DNA from: Flavobacteriaceae bacterium
GTDB taxonomy: Bacteria; Bacteroidota; Bacteroidia; Flavobacteriales; Flavobacteriaceae
Assembly: GCA_015489265.1 (NCBI GenBank)
Contig: WFZY01000255.1
Location: forward strand, 1 to 9,836
Length of the DNA: 9,836 nt
Direction of reading: 5' to 3'
Shown piece after piece: positions 1 to 5,792 of the stretch (position 1 is its first letter; every line of letters starts with the position of its first letter). The position numbers were made by a program, and so were the translations under genes. Below the pieces are notes generated by a model, which did not search any database, was not told where the DNA came from, and saw only the letters and a list, made by a program, of their open reading frames with translations.

Positions 1-363
1 AAAATCAGTATGGCATTGTTTTTTATTTTGCCGGTACTGGCTCTGCTGTTTCAAGTTTTTTATCCGAAAAGGCATACTTATACCGAGACATTGGTCTTTA
101 TATTTTACGTACAAAGTGTCTATTTTTTAGTTTTACTGGCAGAACTCATCGGACAATATGTTTTGCCTTTCGGAATCGGATTGTTACTATCTTATGTAGT
201 AGAAATCTGGTTTTTGTATTATTTATATCGTGCAAGCTTAAAGTTTTACCGGCAAAAGAAATGGAAAAATATTTTAAAAATTCCGTTGTTGGTTATACCG
301 TCTTATGCCATTTTATCAGCTATAGGATTTTTGATTATCACGTTGATTTCTATGGTTTTATAA
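1..363 (+). CDS. C-terminal part of a multi-pass membrane protein, DUF3667-like (partial, 5' end outside window)
   Basis: The reading frame is open to the first base of the window (KIS before the first internal Met at base 10), so this is most likely the tail of a longer gene. The visible 120 residues are strongly hydrophobic, with about four membrane segments (counted from that Met: about 2-15, 27-48, 53-73 and 88-117). They are separated by short basic stretches such as YPKRHTYTE and YRQKKWK. The pattern of a membrane segment, a basic loop with an aromatic, then ETLVF and another segment resembles the C-terminal half of Bacteroidota DUF3667 proteins, which carry an N-terminal zinc-ribbon that would lie outside the window. 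The family has no firmly known function. The gene converges on pdxH, with only 8 bp between the two stop codons. The family call is from recalled pattern; a short stand-alone membrane protein starting at base 10 is the alternative. Confidence 0.6.
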   Translation, partial: KISMALFFILPVLALLFQVFYPKRHTYTETLVFIFYVQSVYFLVLLAELIGQYVLPFGIGLLLSYVVEIWFLYYLYRASLKFYRQKKWKNILKIPLLVIPSYAILSAIGFLIITLISMVL

Positions 364-371
364 AAAAACAC

Positions 372-1019
372 TTAACTTCCCAATCGTTCTTTTTTCCAAG
401 AAAAATCATCTTGTAACGTGTAACGAATCCGGTCGTGCAGTCGGTTGGGACGACCTTGCCAAAATTCCATTTCTACCGGTTTGACCAAGTAGCCGCCCCA
501 GTGTGGCGGTCGCGGAATTTCTTTTCCTTCAAATTGTTGTTCAAAGTTTTTAAAACGGTCTTCCAAAAACTTTTTGCTAGGAATCACTTCGCTTTGCGGC
601 GATGCCCAAGCCCCGATTTGACTCCCGCGCGGACGACTTTCAAAATAACCATCCGATAAATTTTCCGCTAGTTTTTCAGCTATTCCTTTAATAATGATTT
701 GTCGTTCCATTTTCGGCCAAAAAAATGCCAACGAAATTTTTGGATTTTGAGCAATCGCACGTCCTTTTTCGCTGTTGTAATTGGTATAAAAAATAAAACC
801 TTCCCAAGTAAATTTTTTGAGCAATACCACTCTGATACGCGGAAAACCGTCCGTGCCGGCAGTAGCCAGACTCATCGCATTGACCTCGATACAATCTTCA
901 TGTTTCTCCGCTTCATAAAACCAATCGCGAAACAATTCGATAGGATTGTCGGGTACGGATTTCTCATCTAATTCCGCCCGTTGATACACACGCCTGTAAT
1001 CGCTTAAATCTTTTTGCAT
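372..1019 (-). CDS. pdxH: Pyridoxamine 5'-phosphate oxidase
   Basis: This cytosolic FMN enzyme oxidises pyridoxamine or pyridoxine 5'-phosphate to pyridoxal 5'-phosphate, in the last step of de novo synthesis and in B6 salvage. The 215-residue protein has the family's usual length and is complete. By alignment to E. coli PdxH (offset of four residues), the FMN contacts include R63 and K68. The PLP-binding residues Y125, R129, S133, R193 and H195 are all present. The signature around residues 184-200 (EFWQGRPNRLHDRIRY) and the conserved terminal segment WKKERLGS are intact. The start ATG lies a few bases after a TAnnTTTG promoter octamer at 1040-1047, which supports this start. The gene is a single unit converging with the membrane protein at the window edge. 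I see nothing unusual in it. Confidence 0.97.
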   Translation of the reverse strand: MQKDLSDYRRVYQRAELDEKSVPDNPIELFRDWFYEAEKHEDCIEVNAMSLATAGTDGFPRIRVVLLKKFTWEGFIFYTNYNSEKGRAIAQNPKISLAFFWPKMERQIIIKGIAEKLAENLSDGYFESRPRGSQIGAWASPQSEVIPSKKFLEDRFKNFEQQFEGKEIPRPPHWGGYLVKPVEMEFWQGRPNRLHDRIRYTLQDDFSWKKERLGS

Positions 1020-1039
1020 CTATTTTTAAATTTATAAAA

Positions 1040-1047
1040 CAAATATA
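1040..1047 (-). promoter_or_regulatory. Bacteroidota -7 promoter element of pdxH
   Basis: On the minus strand this reads TATATTTG, a full match to the TAnnTTTG -7 consensus of the Bacteroidota primary sigma factor. It lies 20 bp upstream of the pdxH ATG, giving a short predicted leader of about 15 nt. I see no good TTG at the -33 position. Confidence 0.55.
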
Positions 1048-1153
1048 CACTTATTTGATGGAAAAAAAATACGGCTCTATGTTGTTTTGTGTGGGGAATT
1101 ATAAATTAGGTTTAAGAATCATATAATCTTGTCAATAATCTTTTAAACAATTT

Positions 1154-1296
1154 CACCCCTATGGGGTTCAATGGAATGTTTTTTATTGTTATGCCTATAA
1201 ATATATCACCCCTACAGGGTTTACTAAATAAGCCCGAAGGGCTGAAATTATTATAATAAAACAGTTAAACAAAATCTCTGAACCCCAAAGGGGTGG
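1154..1296. repeat. Cluster of four REP-like palindromes
   Basis: Four short GC-rich hairpins stand out in otherwise AT-rich, gene-free sequence. They are ACCCC-TAT-GGGGT (1155-1167), ACCC-CTACA-GGGT (1208-1220), AGCCC-GAA-GGGCT (1231-1243) and ACCCC-AAA-GGGGT (1282-1294). The first and last are the same element in opposite orientation: the last, read on the minus strand, gives CACCCC-TTT-GGGGTTCA against CACCCC-TAT-GGGGTTCA. Inverted pairs of such palindromes resemble REP/BIME elements mobilised by RAYT (TnpA-REP) enzymes. No such gene is in the window. The hairpins lack T-runs, so they do not look like terminators. The gap 1020-1434 shows no other gene. Confidence 0.7.
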
Positions 1297-1399
1297 CATT
1301 ATTATTTGATTGAGAAATTATATATATTACCCACCTAAATCGATATAAAGCCAAAAATACTATGAAATTTATATCATTTTATCTCTAACATTTTTTTAT

Positions 1400-1407
1400 T
1401 AACTTTA
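1400..1407 (+). promoter_or_regulatory. Possible -7 element of the Rrf2-family gene
   Basis: TAACTTTA matches TAnnTTTG in all but the last base and lies 27 bp upstream of the ATG at 1435. There is no clear -33 TTG. A weak, regulated promoter would fit, but this is a tentative call. Confidence 0.3.
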
Positions 1408-1434
1408 CACTATCTTAAAAATTTATGTAATTCT

Positions 1435-1902
1435 ATGCTTTCCAATGCCTCAAAGTATGCGATTCGTTCGGTTTTGTTTTTAGCGGAAAACAGTTCAAAA
1501 ACCTCTAAATACGGTGCCAAAGACATTGCTTCCGAACTGGAAATTCCCTTGTCTTTTATCGCAAAGATTTTGCAGAAATTGGCAAAATCTAATATTATTT
1601 CATCTACTAAAGGACCCGGTGGTGGCTTTTATACTTCCAAAAAAAACCTGAAGAATAATATCTGTGCCATTTTAAATGTGATTGAAAATGAAGATATTTT
1701 TGAAGGATGTTTTCTAGGACTGCCGCGTTGCAGTGACGAAAACCCATGCCCAATCCATCATATTGTAGCCCCTTTTAAAGAAGCCCTGTTAGACAAATTT
1801 GAACACCAAACTATTGCAGATTTTGCTGCTGAAATTAAACGTAACGGTTCTTTTTTATCTTTAAAAGGCATCGATGTAAAAGGACAAGATTTGTTAAAAT
1901 AG
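1435..1902 (+). CDS. Rrf2-family transcriptional regulator with probable Fe-S cluster cysteines
   Basis: This is a complete 155-residue winged-helix DNA-binding protein of the Rrf2 family, which includes IscR, NsrR, RirA and CymR. The N-terminal MLSNASKYAIRSVLFLA is the family's first helix. The segment near 38-55 (PLSFIAKILQKLAKSNII) is the recognition helix region. The wing contains GPGGGF at 60-65. Three cysteines, C92, C99 and C105, sit where IscR and NsrR bind a [2Fe-2S] cluster, with spacing CX6CX5C against CX5CX5C in IscR. A redox, iron-sulfur or nitric-oxide sensing role is therefore plausible, but the regulon is unknown. No isc/suf or stress gene is adjacent: a REP-rich gap lies upstream and a tRNA downstream. 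An extra cysteine, C77, is present. The family is near certain; ligand and targets are inference. Confidence 0.92.
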   Translation: MLSNASKYAIRSVLFLAENSSKTSKYGAKDIASELEIPLSFIAKILQKLAKSNIISSTKGPGGGFYTSKKNLKNNICAILNVIENEDIFEGCFLGLPRCSDENPCPIHHIVAPFKEALLDKFEHQTIADFAAEIKRNGSFLSLKGIDVKGQDLLK

Positions 1903-1996
1903 GTGCCAATCCTAATTTTTATAAAGCATATTATATTCATTATCAGCATGTTTAAATATAAAATCTATTGATTTGTAATTTTTTAAAAATATTTTT

Positions 1997-2027
1997 TTGT
2001 GCAACTAAAAAAAAAACTATAAATTTG
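1997..2027 (+). promoter_or_regulatory. Promoter of tRNA-Gln
   Basis: TTG at 1997-1999 and TAAATTTG at 2020-2027, 20 bp apart, form a full Bacteroidota promoter (TTG-N~19-TAnnTTTG). The predicted start near 2033 gives a short 5' leader before the tRNA at 2047. This is the best promoter in the window. Confidence 0.7.
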
Positions 2028-2046
2028 CACCGCTTTTAAGCAGTAA

Positions 2047-2119
2047 TGGCCTATGGTGTAACTGGCAACACGTCTGATTTTGGTTCAGAAGAGTCTAGGT
2101 TCGAGCCCTAGTAGGCCAG
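2047..2119 (+). tRNA. tRNA-Gln (anticodon UUG)
   Basis: The 73-nt sequence folds as a full cloverleaf. The acceptor stem TGGCCTA/TAGGCCA is perfectly paired. The D stem is GTGT/ACAC. The anticodon stem is TCTGA/TCAGA with loop TTTTGGT, placing TTG at positions 34-36. The T arm is CTAGG-TTCGAGC-CCTAG. The discriminator base is G, as expected for tRNA-Gln. CCA is not encoded: the genome reads CAG after the discriminator, so the CCA must be added enzymatically. The gene has its own promoter and a terminator 15 bp downstream. Part of its 3' end is repeated at 2227-2248. Confidence 0.96.
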
Positions 2120-2134
2120 CAGAAAGAAACAATT

Positions 2135-2167
2135 AATCCCGTAACTTTATTAGTTTCGGGATTTTTT
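2135..2167 (+). terminator. Intrinsic terminator of tRNA-Gln
   Basis: The stem AATCCCG (2135-2141) pairs with CGGGATT (2157-2163). After one mismatch it extends through AACT/AGTT around a TTATT loop, and T's follow to 2167. It starts 15 bp after the tRNA, in the expected position. Confidence 0.85.
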
Positions 2168-2181
2168 ATTACATCACAAAG

Positions 2182-2233
2182 TAGGGCGAGAAGTTTATCC
2201 CGTTAAACGACGCAGTCGTAACGGGAAGCCCTA
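2182..2233 (+). other. Long interrupted hairpin between the two repeat units
   Basis: Three nested paired blocks occur: TAGGGC (2182-2187) with GCCCTA (2228-2233), TCCCGTT (2198-2204) with AACGGGA (2220-2226), and ACGAC (2207-2211) with GTCGT (2215-2219) around a GCA loop. The outer internal loop is asymmetric (10 nt against 1 nt), and there is a 2-nt AA bulge. The 3' strand of the outer stem is the copied tRNA sequence. There is no T-run, so it is not a terminator. It could be a mobile-element end, a structured RNA, or a chance product of the duplication. Confidence 0.55.
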
Positions 2234-2259
2234 ATAGGCCAGCAGAAATAATCAAATAT

Positions 2260-2292
2260 ATCCCAAGTCTTCGTTAGATTTGGGATTTTTTT
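2260..2292 (+). terminator. Second intrinsic terminator, after the partial tRNA copy
   Basis: An 11-bp stem, ATCCCAAGTCT (2260-2270) with AGATTTGGGAT (2276-2286), contains one G-U pair. It has a TCGTT loop and a run of seven T's to 2292. The stem is stronger than that of the first terminator but follows only a tRNA fragment, so it probably insulates yidD from read-through or is a relic of a lost tRNA copy. Confidence 0.85.
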
Positions 2293-2363
2293 ATTTATCT
2301 CATAGCAGGGCGAGAAGTTTATCCCGATTCATTTTTTTTCATACCGGTTCAACAAAAAAACCT

Positions 2364-2371
2364 TATTTTTG
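2364..2371 (+). promoter_or_regulatory. -7 promoter element of the yidD-lgt operon
   Basis: TATTTTTG matches TAnnTTTG fully and lies 17 bp upstream of the GTG start at 2389, implying a leader of roughly 10-12 nt. There is no evident -33 TTG. Confidence 0.5.
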
Positions 2372-2388
2372 TATCAAACTTAACCTAC

Positions 2389-2670
2389 GTGATTAAAAAA
2401 GTGACCTTAATATTAGCAGAACCCTTTATCTGGTTGACCAAATTTTATCAATATTTCATTTCTCCTTTATTGGGTTCGAGCTGCCGTTATACACCTACCT
2501 GTTCGCATTACACGATTGAAGCCCTAAAAACACACGGTTTATTAACGGGGGGTTGGTTGTCTATTAAACGTATTTTAAGTTGCAATCCTTGGGGCGGTTC
2601 CGGCTATGATCCCGTACCGACCAAAGAAGAATTGCGAGCCAAAAAATTGTCTAAAACAAAAAAACAATGA
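2389..2670 (+). CDS. yidD: Membrane protein insertion efficiency factor YidD
   Basis: A complete 93-residue member of the YidD (former DUF37, haemolytic domain) family. YidD is a small protein at the inner face of the cytoplasmic membrane that helps YidC and Sec insert membrane proteins. The family signature is intact: YQYFISPLLGSSCRYTPTCS at 20-39, Y41 and EA near 44, and ILSCNPWGGSGYDPVP at 62-77. The three conserved cysteines are C32, C38 and C65. The N-terminal amphipathic stretch and a lysine-rich tail fit peripheral membrane attachment. The start is GTG, chosen because it sits just after the -7 element and gives the normal family length. The stop overlaps the start of lgt by 4 bp (ATGA), so the two are translationally coupled. 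In many bacteria yidD lies with rnpA and yidC; here it is paired with lgt. Confidence 0.96.
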   Translation: MIKKVTLILAEPFIWLTKFYQYFISPLLGSSCRYTPTCSHYTIEALKTHGLLTGGWLSIKRILSCNPWGGSGYDPVPTKEELRAKKLSKTKKQ

Positions 2671-3521
2671 ATGTATTAAGCATCGTTTGGGATCCGGGTA
2701 TCGGTCTGCATTTGGGACCTTTGACTATCAGATATTACAGTATGATGTATATTTTCGGTTTTATTGCCGGCTATTATATCATGAAAAAGATTTTTGAAAA
2801 TGAAAATTTGTCATCCAATTTACTGGACCCGCTTTTGACTTATGTCGTTATCGGGACTTTGTTGGGGGCACGCTTGGGACACGTTTTCTTTTATGATTGG
2901 CCTTACTACAAACACCACTTGATTGAAATATTAGTGCCGGTTGTCAAAACAGCCGAAGGTTATAAATTTACCGGATTCCGTGGATTGGCTAGTCACGGTG
3001 CAACTATCGGGATATTTTTAGCTGTATGGTATTTTTGGAAAAAATATCTCAAAGGCAAACACTCATTCCTTTGGATTTTGGACCGGATTACGTTAACTAT
3101 TCCCATTGGTGCGGCACTTATCAGAATAGGAAATTTACTCAATTCCGAAATTATCGGTAAACCAACCGGAACCGATTACGGCTTTATTTTTAAGCAACTC
3201 GGTGAAGATTTTCCGCGTTATCCGACCCAACTGTATGAAGCCGGTGCCTATTTTTCATTGCTTTTTGTGATGTTATATCTTTATTGGAAAACCGACTGGA
3301 AAAAATATGAAGGTATGTTATTCGGCATTTTCTTTACCCTGCTATGGACTATCCGTTTGTTAGTAGAATTTTACAAAGAACCCCAAGATGAAAAAGATGC
3401 GCGTCTTTTATTGGAAACAGGATTGGATAAAGGACAATGGCTCAGCATTCCGATGCTGCTTTTCGGATTAGCTGTGATGTTTTATGCTTATAAAAAGTAT
3501 CAAGTAACTAGTAGCAAATAA
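2667..3521 (+). CDS. lgt: Prolipoprotein diacylglyceryl transferase
   Basis: Lgt transfers diacylglycerol from phosphatidylglycerol to the lipobox cysteine of prolipoproteins, the first step of lipoprotein maturation in the cytoplasmic membrane. The 284-residue protein has about seven membrane segments (roughly 20-40, 54-74, 108-127, 137-157, 190-207, 216-236 and 260-277). The signature RIGNLLNSEIIG at 153-164 matches the E. coli motif with an offset of ten residues: R153, N156, E161 and G164 correspond to R143, N146, E151 and G154. H110 in SHGATIG corresponds to H103. PTQLYEA at 186-192 and R230 in RLLVEF (E. coli R239) are also present. It is the second gene of an operon with yidD, overlapping by 4 bp. 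It appears complete and ordinary. Confidence 0.97.
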   Translation: MNVLSIVWDPGIGLHLGPLTIRYYSMMYIFGFIAGYYIMKKIFENENLSSNLLDPLLTYVVIGTLLGARLGHVFFYDWPYYKHHLIEILVPVVKTAEGYKFTGFRGLASHGATIGIFLAVWYFWKKYLKGKHSFLWILDRITLTIPIGAALIRIGNLLNSEIIGKPTGTDYGFIFKQLGEDFPRYPTQLYEAGAYFSLLFVMLYLYWKTDWKKYEGMLFGIFFTLLWTIRLLVEFYKEPQDEKDARLLLETGLDKGQWLSIPMLLFGLAVMFYAYKKYQVTSSK

Positions 3522-3544
3522 TCGCCCATCTGATAAAAGTTTAA

Positions 3545-3552
3545 TACCTTTG
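3545..3552 (+). promoter_or_regulatory. -7 promoter element of map
   Basis: TACCTTTG matches TAnnTTTG fully and lies 23 bp upstream of the map ATG, in the 54-bp gap after lgt. This suggests map is transcribed separately from yidD-lgt. Confidence 0.55.
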
Positions 3553-3575
3553 CTCGACAAAACCATAGCAGAAAA

Positions 3576-4400
3576 ATGATAAAAATAAAAACCAAAGAAG
3601 AAATAGATTTAATACGGAAAAGCGCTCAACTGGTGTCTAAAACTTTGGGGATGCTCGCTAAAGAAATCAAGCCGGGGGTGACCTCATTATATTTAGACCA
3701 ATTAGCGGAAGCGTTTATCCGTGACCACGGTGGCATTCCCGGATTTAAAGGACTTTATGATTTTCCCAACACACTTTGCATGAGTCCCAACGATCAAGTG
3801 GTGCATGGTATTCCTACGGATAAACCGCTACGCAACGGCGACATTATTTCAGTAGATTGCGGCGTTTTAATGAATGGCTTTTACGGTGACCATGCTTATA
3901 CGTTTGAAGTAGGCGAAGTCGATGACGATGTCAAAAAACTCTTAAAAGTAACCAAAGAATCTTTATATAAAGGTATCGAACAGTTTAGAGCCGGTAAGCG
4001 CGTCAGCGATATCGGACATGCCATTCAGCAATATACCGAAGCGCATGGTTATGGTGTCGTGCGTGAGTTGGTCGGACACGGTTTGGGACGCAAAATGCAC
4101 GAAGACCCGCAAGTGCCCAATTACGGACGCCCGGGACGTGGCAAAAAATTCAAAGACGGTATGGTGCTCGCCATCGAACCGATGATTAATATGGGAACAC
4201 ATCGCATTAATCAGCTTTCCGATGGCTGGACCATTTTAACCGCCGACCGCAAACCTTCGGCGCATTTTGAACACGATGTTGCTTTGATAGACGGCAAACC
4301 GGAATTGCTCTCAACCTTTCAATACATTTACGATGCTTTGGGTATTGAAACCGACGAAGAAGCAGAATTTCACAGGGTTTATAGCAGTAAAGATGCTTGA
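3576..4400 (+). CDS. map: Methionine aminopeptidase, type I
   Basis: A cytosolic dinuclear-metal enzyme that removes the initiator methionine from new proteins. The 274-residue protein is slightly longer than E. coli Map (264), mainly through an acidic C-terminal tail after about 245. All five metal ligands are present: D94 (SVDCG), D105 (YGDHA), H168 (GHGLG), E201 (AIEP) and E232 (FEHD). The substrate-side histidines H78 (VVHGIP) and H175 (KMHEDP) are also present. There is no N-terminal zinc-finger extension, which makes it the plain type I form. In many bacteria map lies in the secY-infA region of the ribosomal protein cluster; here it stands alone with its own promoter, followed by a repeat-rich gap and a methyltransferase gene. 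Confidence 0.97.
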   Translation: MIKIKTKEEIDLIRKSAQLVSKTLGMLAKEIKPGVTSLYLDQLAEAFIRDHGGIPGFKGLYDFPNTLCMSPNDQVVHGIPTDKPLRNGDIISVDCGVLMNGFYGDHAYTFEVGEVDDDVKKLLKVTKESLYKGIEQFRAGKRVSDIGHAIQQYTEAHGYGVVRELVGHGLGRKMHEDPQVPNYGRPGRGKKFKDGMVLAIEPMINMGTHRINQLSDGWTILTADRKPSAHFEHDVALIDGKPELLSTFQYIYDALGIETDEEAEFHRVYSSKDA

Positions 4401-4401
4401 T

Positions 4402-4584
4402 GGTCATTTCGTCAGAGTCCCGACAACAGGGAAGGAATCTCAAATAAATTAAAGACACATAGGAACACAAAAGAAAAAAACTTATATGAACTTATGGTTC
4501 TTATATGGTTCGGAATAATCTGAAATGGGATAACAGGACGTATATCAAATTAAAAAGAGATTTCTCACTACGTTCGAAATGACA
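4402..4584. repeat. Degenerate element bounded by inverted repeats
   Basis: The left end, directly after the map stop, contains GTCATTTCG (4403-4411) followed by AATCTC (4436-4441). The right end contains GAGATT (4557-4562) followed by CGAAATGAC (4575-4583). These are reverse complements in mirrored order. The left arm also holds a small hairpin TCCC-N7-GGGA (4418-4432). From memory, this type of repeat (GTCATTTCG ... AATCTC) is scattered between genes in many Bacteroidota. It encodes nothing and has no transposase. Read together with the repeats further on, it shows that the 547-bp gap 4401-4947 is built of repeats; I see no gene in it. Confidence 0.6.
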
Positions 4585-4831
4585 ATTACATTCGAAATGA
4601 TAATTGCGTTTAAAATGGCAATTAAGATTAGAATACCGGCGCTTCGGTTCAATCTCAATTATCAACAATATCACTCAGCGAACTAGTTTCTCAATTCCTC
4701 AAATTGCAAGTGGCTTTAAATTACAAAGTATTTAATTCTGAAACCGAAAATCTGACATCTGAAATGAATAAAAAACCATAAAAGAAACTTAATGAACTTA
4801 ATATCTTAATGGTTAAAGAAAATCTAAAATG
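4470..4831 (+). repeat. Dispersed direct repeats within the map-methyltransferase gap
   Basis: Two diverged copies of a segment lie at 4470-4527 and 4781-4831. Both contain AAAGAAA, ACTTA, ATGAACTTA, ATGGTT, AATCT and AAATG in the same order, with small gaps. The 9-mer TCTGAAATG occurs at 4519-4527 and 4758-4766. They look like decayed copies of one intergenic repeat, with no coding potential. Confidence 0.5.
4573..4626 (+). repeat. Three tandem 18-bp repeats
   Basis: Units at 4573-4590, 4591-4608 and 4609-4626 read TTCGAAATGACAATTACA, TTCGAAATGATAATTGCG and TTTAAAATGGCAATTAAG. The first overlaps the right end of the inverted-repeat element. Divergence rises from left to right, as in a decaying tandem array. 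There are only three adjacent units with no spacers, so this is not CRISPR. Confidence 0.7.
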
Positions 4832-4855
4832 AAAAATTCCTCAATTCCTCAAATT
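4690..4855 (+). repeat. Identical 16-bp direct repeat, two copies
   Basis: CTCAATTCCTCAAATT occurs exactly at 4690-4705 and 4840-4855, 150 bp apart. A related CTCAATTTATCAATT lies at 4928-4942, just before the methyltransferase ATG. This belongs to the same repeat mosaic as the rest of the gap. Confidence 0.65.
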
Positions 4856-4947
4856 AAAATCAGGAATAAAGTATGAAGCAATAAGCAGTCATCAAAGTAT
4901 AAAACATACTGTGAAGTACAATAAATCCTCAATTTATCAATTATTCT

Positions 4948-5712
4948 ATGTCTATCATCAAAAAAATACTCAATACTGTTCCGCGACCTTGGTTAATTAA
5001 GATGAGCGGTTTAGCGCGTCCGGTTATGGATATTTTTTATCGTGGCAATCGATATACCGACCCTATCAACGGCAAATCCTATCGTAAATTTTTACCTTAC
5101 GGTTATGTCAATATTCGCGAAAATGTTTTGTCCCCCGGCACTTTATCACTCGAACGCCACCGATTGATGTGGTTATATTTACAACAGGAAACCGATTTCT
5201 TTACAAAACCGGCAAAAGTCTTGCATATCGCCCCCGAACAAGCTTTTTACAAACGCTTTAAAAAACTGAAACATCTCGATTATATCACGGCGGATTTACA
5301 TTCACCATTAGCCGATGTCAAAGCGGATATTACCGATTTGCCTTTTGATGATAACGATTTTGATGTCATTTTCTGCAATCACGTTTTAGAACATATTCCC
5401 GACGATACCAAAGCCATGCAAGAGTTATACCGTGTGATGAAACCCGGCGGCTTCGGTATTTTGCAAGTGCCGTTGGATGAAAAACGTCAAGAAACCTTTC
5501 AAGATGACAGCATCACCGACCCCGATGAACGCACCCGTATTTTCGGACAATACGACCATGTGAGAGTTTACGGAACGGATTATTTTGATAAACTAAAAAG
5601 TATCGGTTTTAAAGTAGAAGCCGTTGATTTTACCGAAACTCTATCCGATACCGAAATTGATAAATTCCGGTTGGTAAAAGGGGAATTATTGCCGGTTGTT
5701 TACAAAAAATAA
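4948..5712 (+). CDS. Class I SAM-dependent methyltransferase (Methyltransf_11-like)
   Basis: A 254-residue protein with a Rossmann methyltransferase core from about 88 to 175. The conserved blocks are the strand VLHIAPEQ at 91-98 (motif I), ITADL at 113-117 (motif II), ADITDLPFDDNDFDVIFCNHVLEHI at about 126-150 (motifs III and IV) and ELYRVMKPGGFGILQVP at 159-175 (motif V). Motif I departs from the usual E/D-x-G-x-G-x-G: the glycines are replaced by HIAPE, which may change how the SAM loop is built. The N-terminal 87 residues are basic and aromatic (YRGNRYTDPINGKSYRKFLPYG) and may bind the substrate. The acceptor cannot be told: small molecule, lipid, sugar or protein are all possible. I see no clear promoter; the upstream gap is made of repeats. 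Confidence 0.85.
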   Translation: MSIIKKILNTVPRPWLIKMSGLARPVMDIFYRGNRYTDPINGKSYRKFLPYGYVNIRENVLSPGTLSLERHRLMWLYLQQETDFFTKPAKVLHIAPEQAFYKRFKKLKHLDYITADLHSPLADVKADITDLPFDDNDFDVIFCNHVLEHIPDDTKAMQELYRVMKPGGFGILQVPLDEKRQETFQDDSITDPDERTRIFGQYDHVRVYGTDYFDKLKSIGFKVEAVDFTETLSDTEIDKFRLVKGELLPVVYKK

Positions 5713-5731
5713 ATGTTAAAAAAATTATTAT

Positions 5732-5739
5732 TAAATTTG
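5732..5739 (+). promoter_or_regulatory. -7 promoter element of the toxin-antitoxin pair
   Basis: TAAATTTG matches TAnnTTTG fully, 53 bp upstream of the antitoxin ATG. The leader of about 45-50 nt is longer than for other genes in the window and leaves room for autoregulation by the antitoxin or complex. No clear palindrome is visible in it. Confidence 0.5.
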
Positions 5740-5792
5740 TAATATAAAATCAATCATAGGAAAACAATCACAATTACCTATTTTTTAAACCG

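Larger units (their letters stand above)
2104..2326 (+). repeat. Tandem partial duplication of the tRNA-Gln 3' region, period about 124 bp
   Basis: Two units with the same order of parts lie head to tail. Part one is the last bases of the tRNA T arm and acceptor plus GCAGAAA: 2104-2125 and 2227-2248, 22 bp with one mismatch. Part two is an intrinsic terminator: 2135-2167 and 2260-2292. Part three is an identical 20-mer, AGGGCGAGAAGTTTATCCCG, at 2183-2202 and 2307-2326. The sequence between these parts has diverged, though the terminator design is kept. The second unit lacks the 5' two-thirds of a tRNA, so it cannot make one. Possible origins are misaligned recombination within a tRNA-Gln array, loss of a second tRNA copy, or the att scar of an element that used the tRNA 3' end. 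Confidence 0.85.

Noticed and set aside
435..659. Plus-strand open frames opposite pdxH (435-659, 699-971)
   Set aside because: They are the complement of conserved pdxH codons, with no family resemblance.
2227..2248. A second tRNA-Gln gene
   Set aside because: Only the T-arm/acceptor 3' portion is present. The preceding bases form an unrelated hairpin and give no anticodon or D arm.
4207..4470. Minus-strand open frame of 87 codons over the end of map
   Set aside because: It overlaps the conserved C-terminal part of map and runs into repeat sequence. The product looks random.
4573..4626. CRISPR-like array
   Set aside because: Three adjacent 18-bp units without spacers, degenerate, and no cas genes. 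The 9360-9430 repeat has only two copies and is rejected for the same reason.
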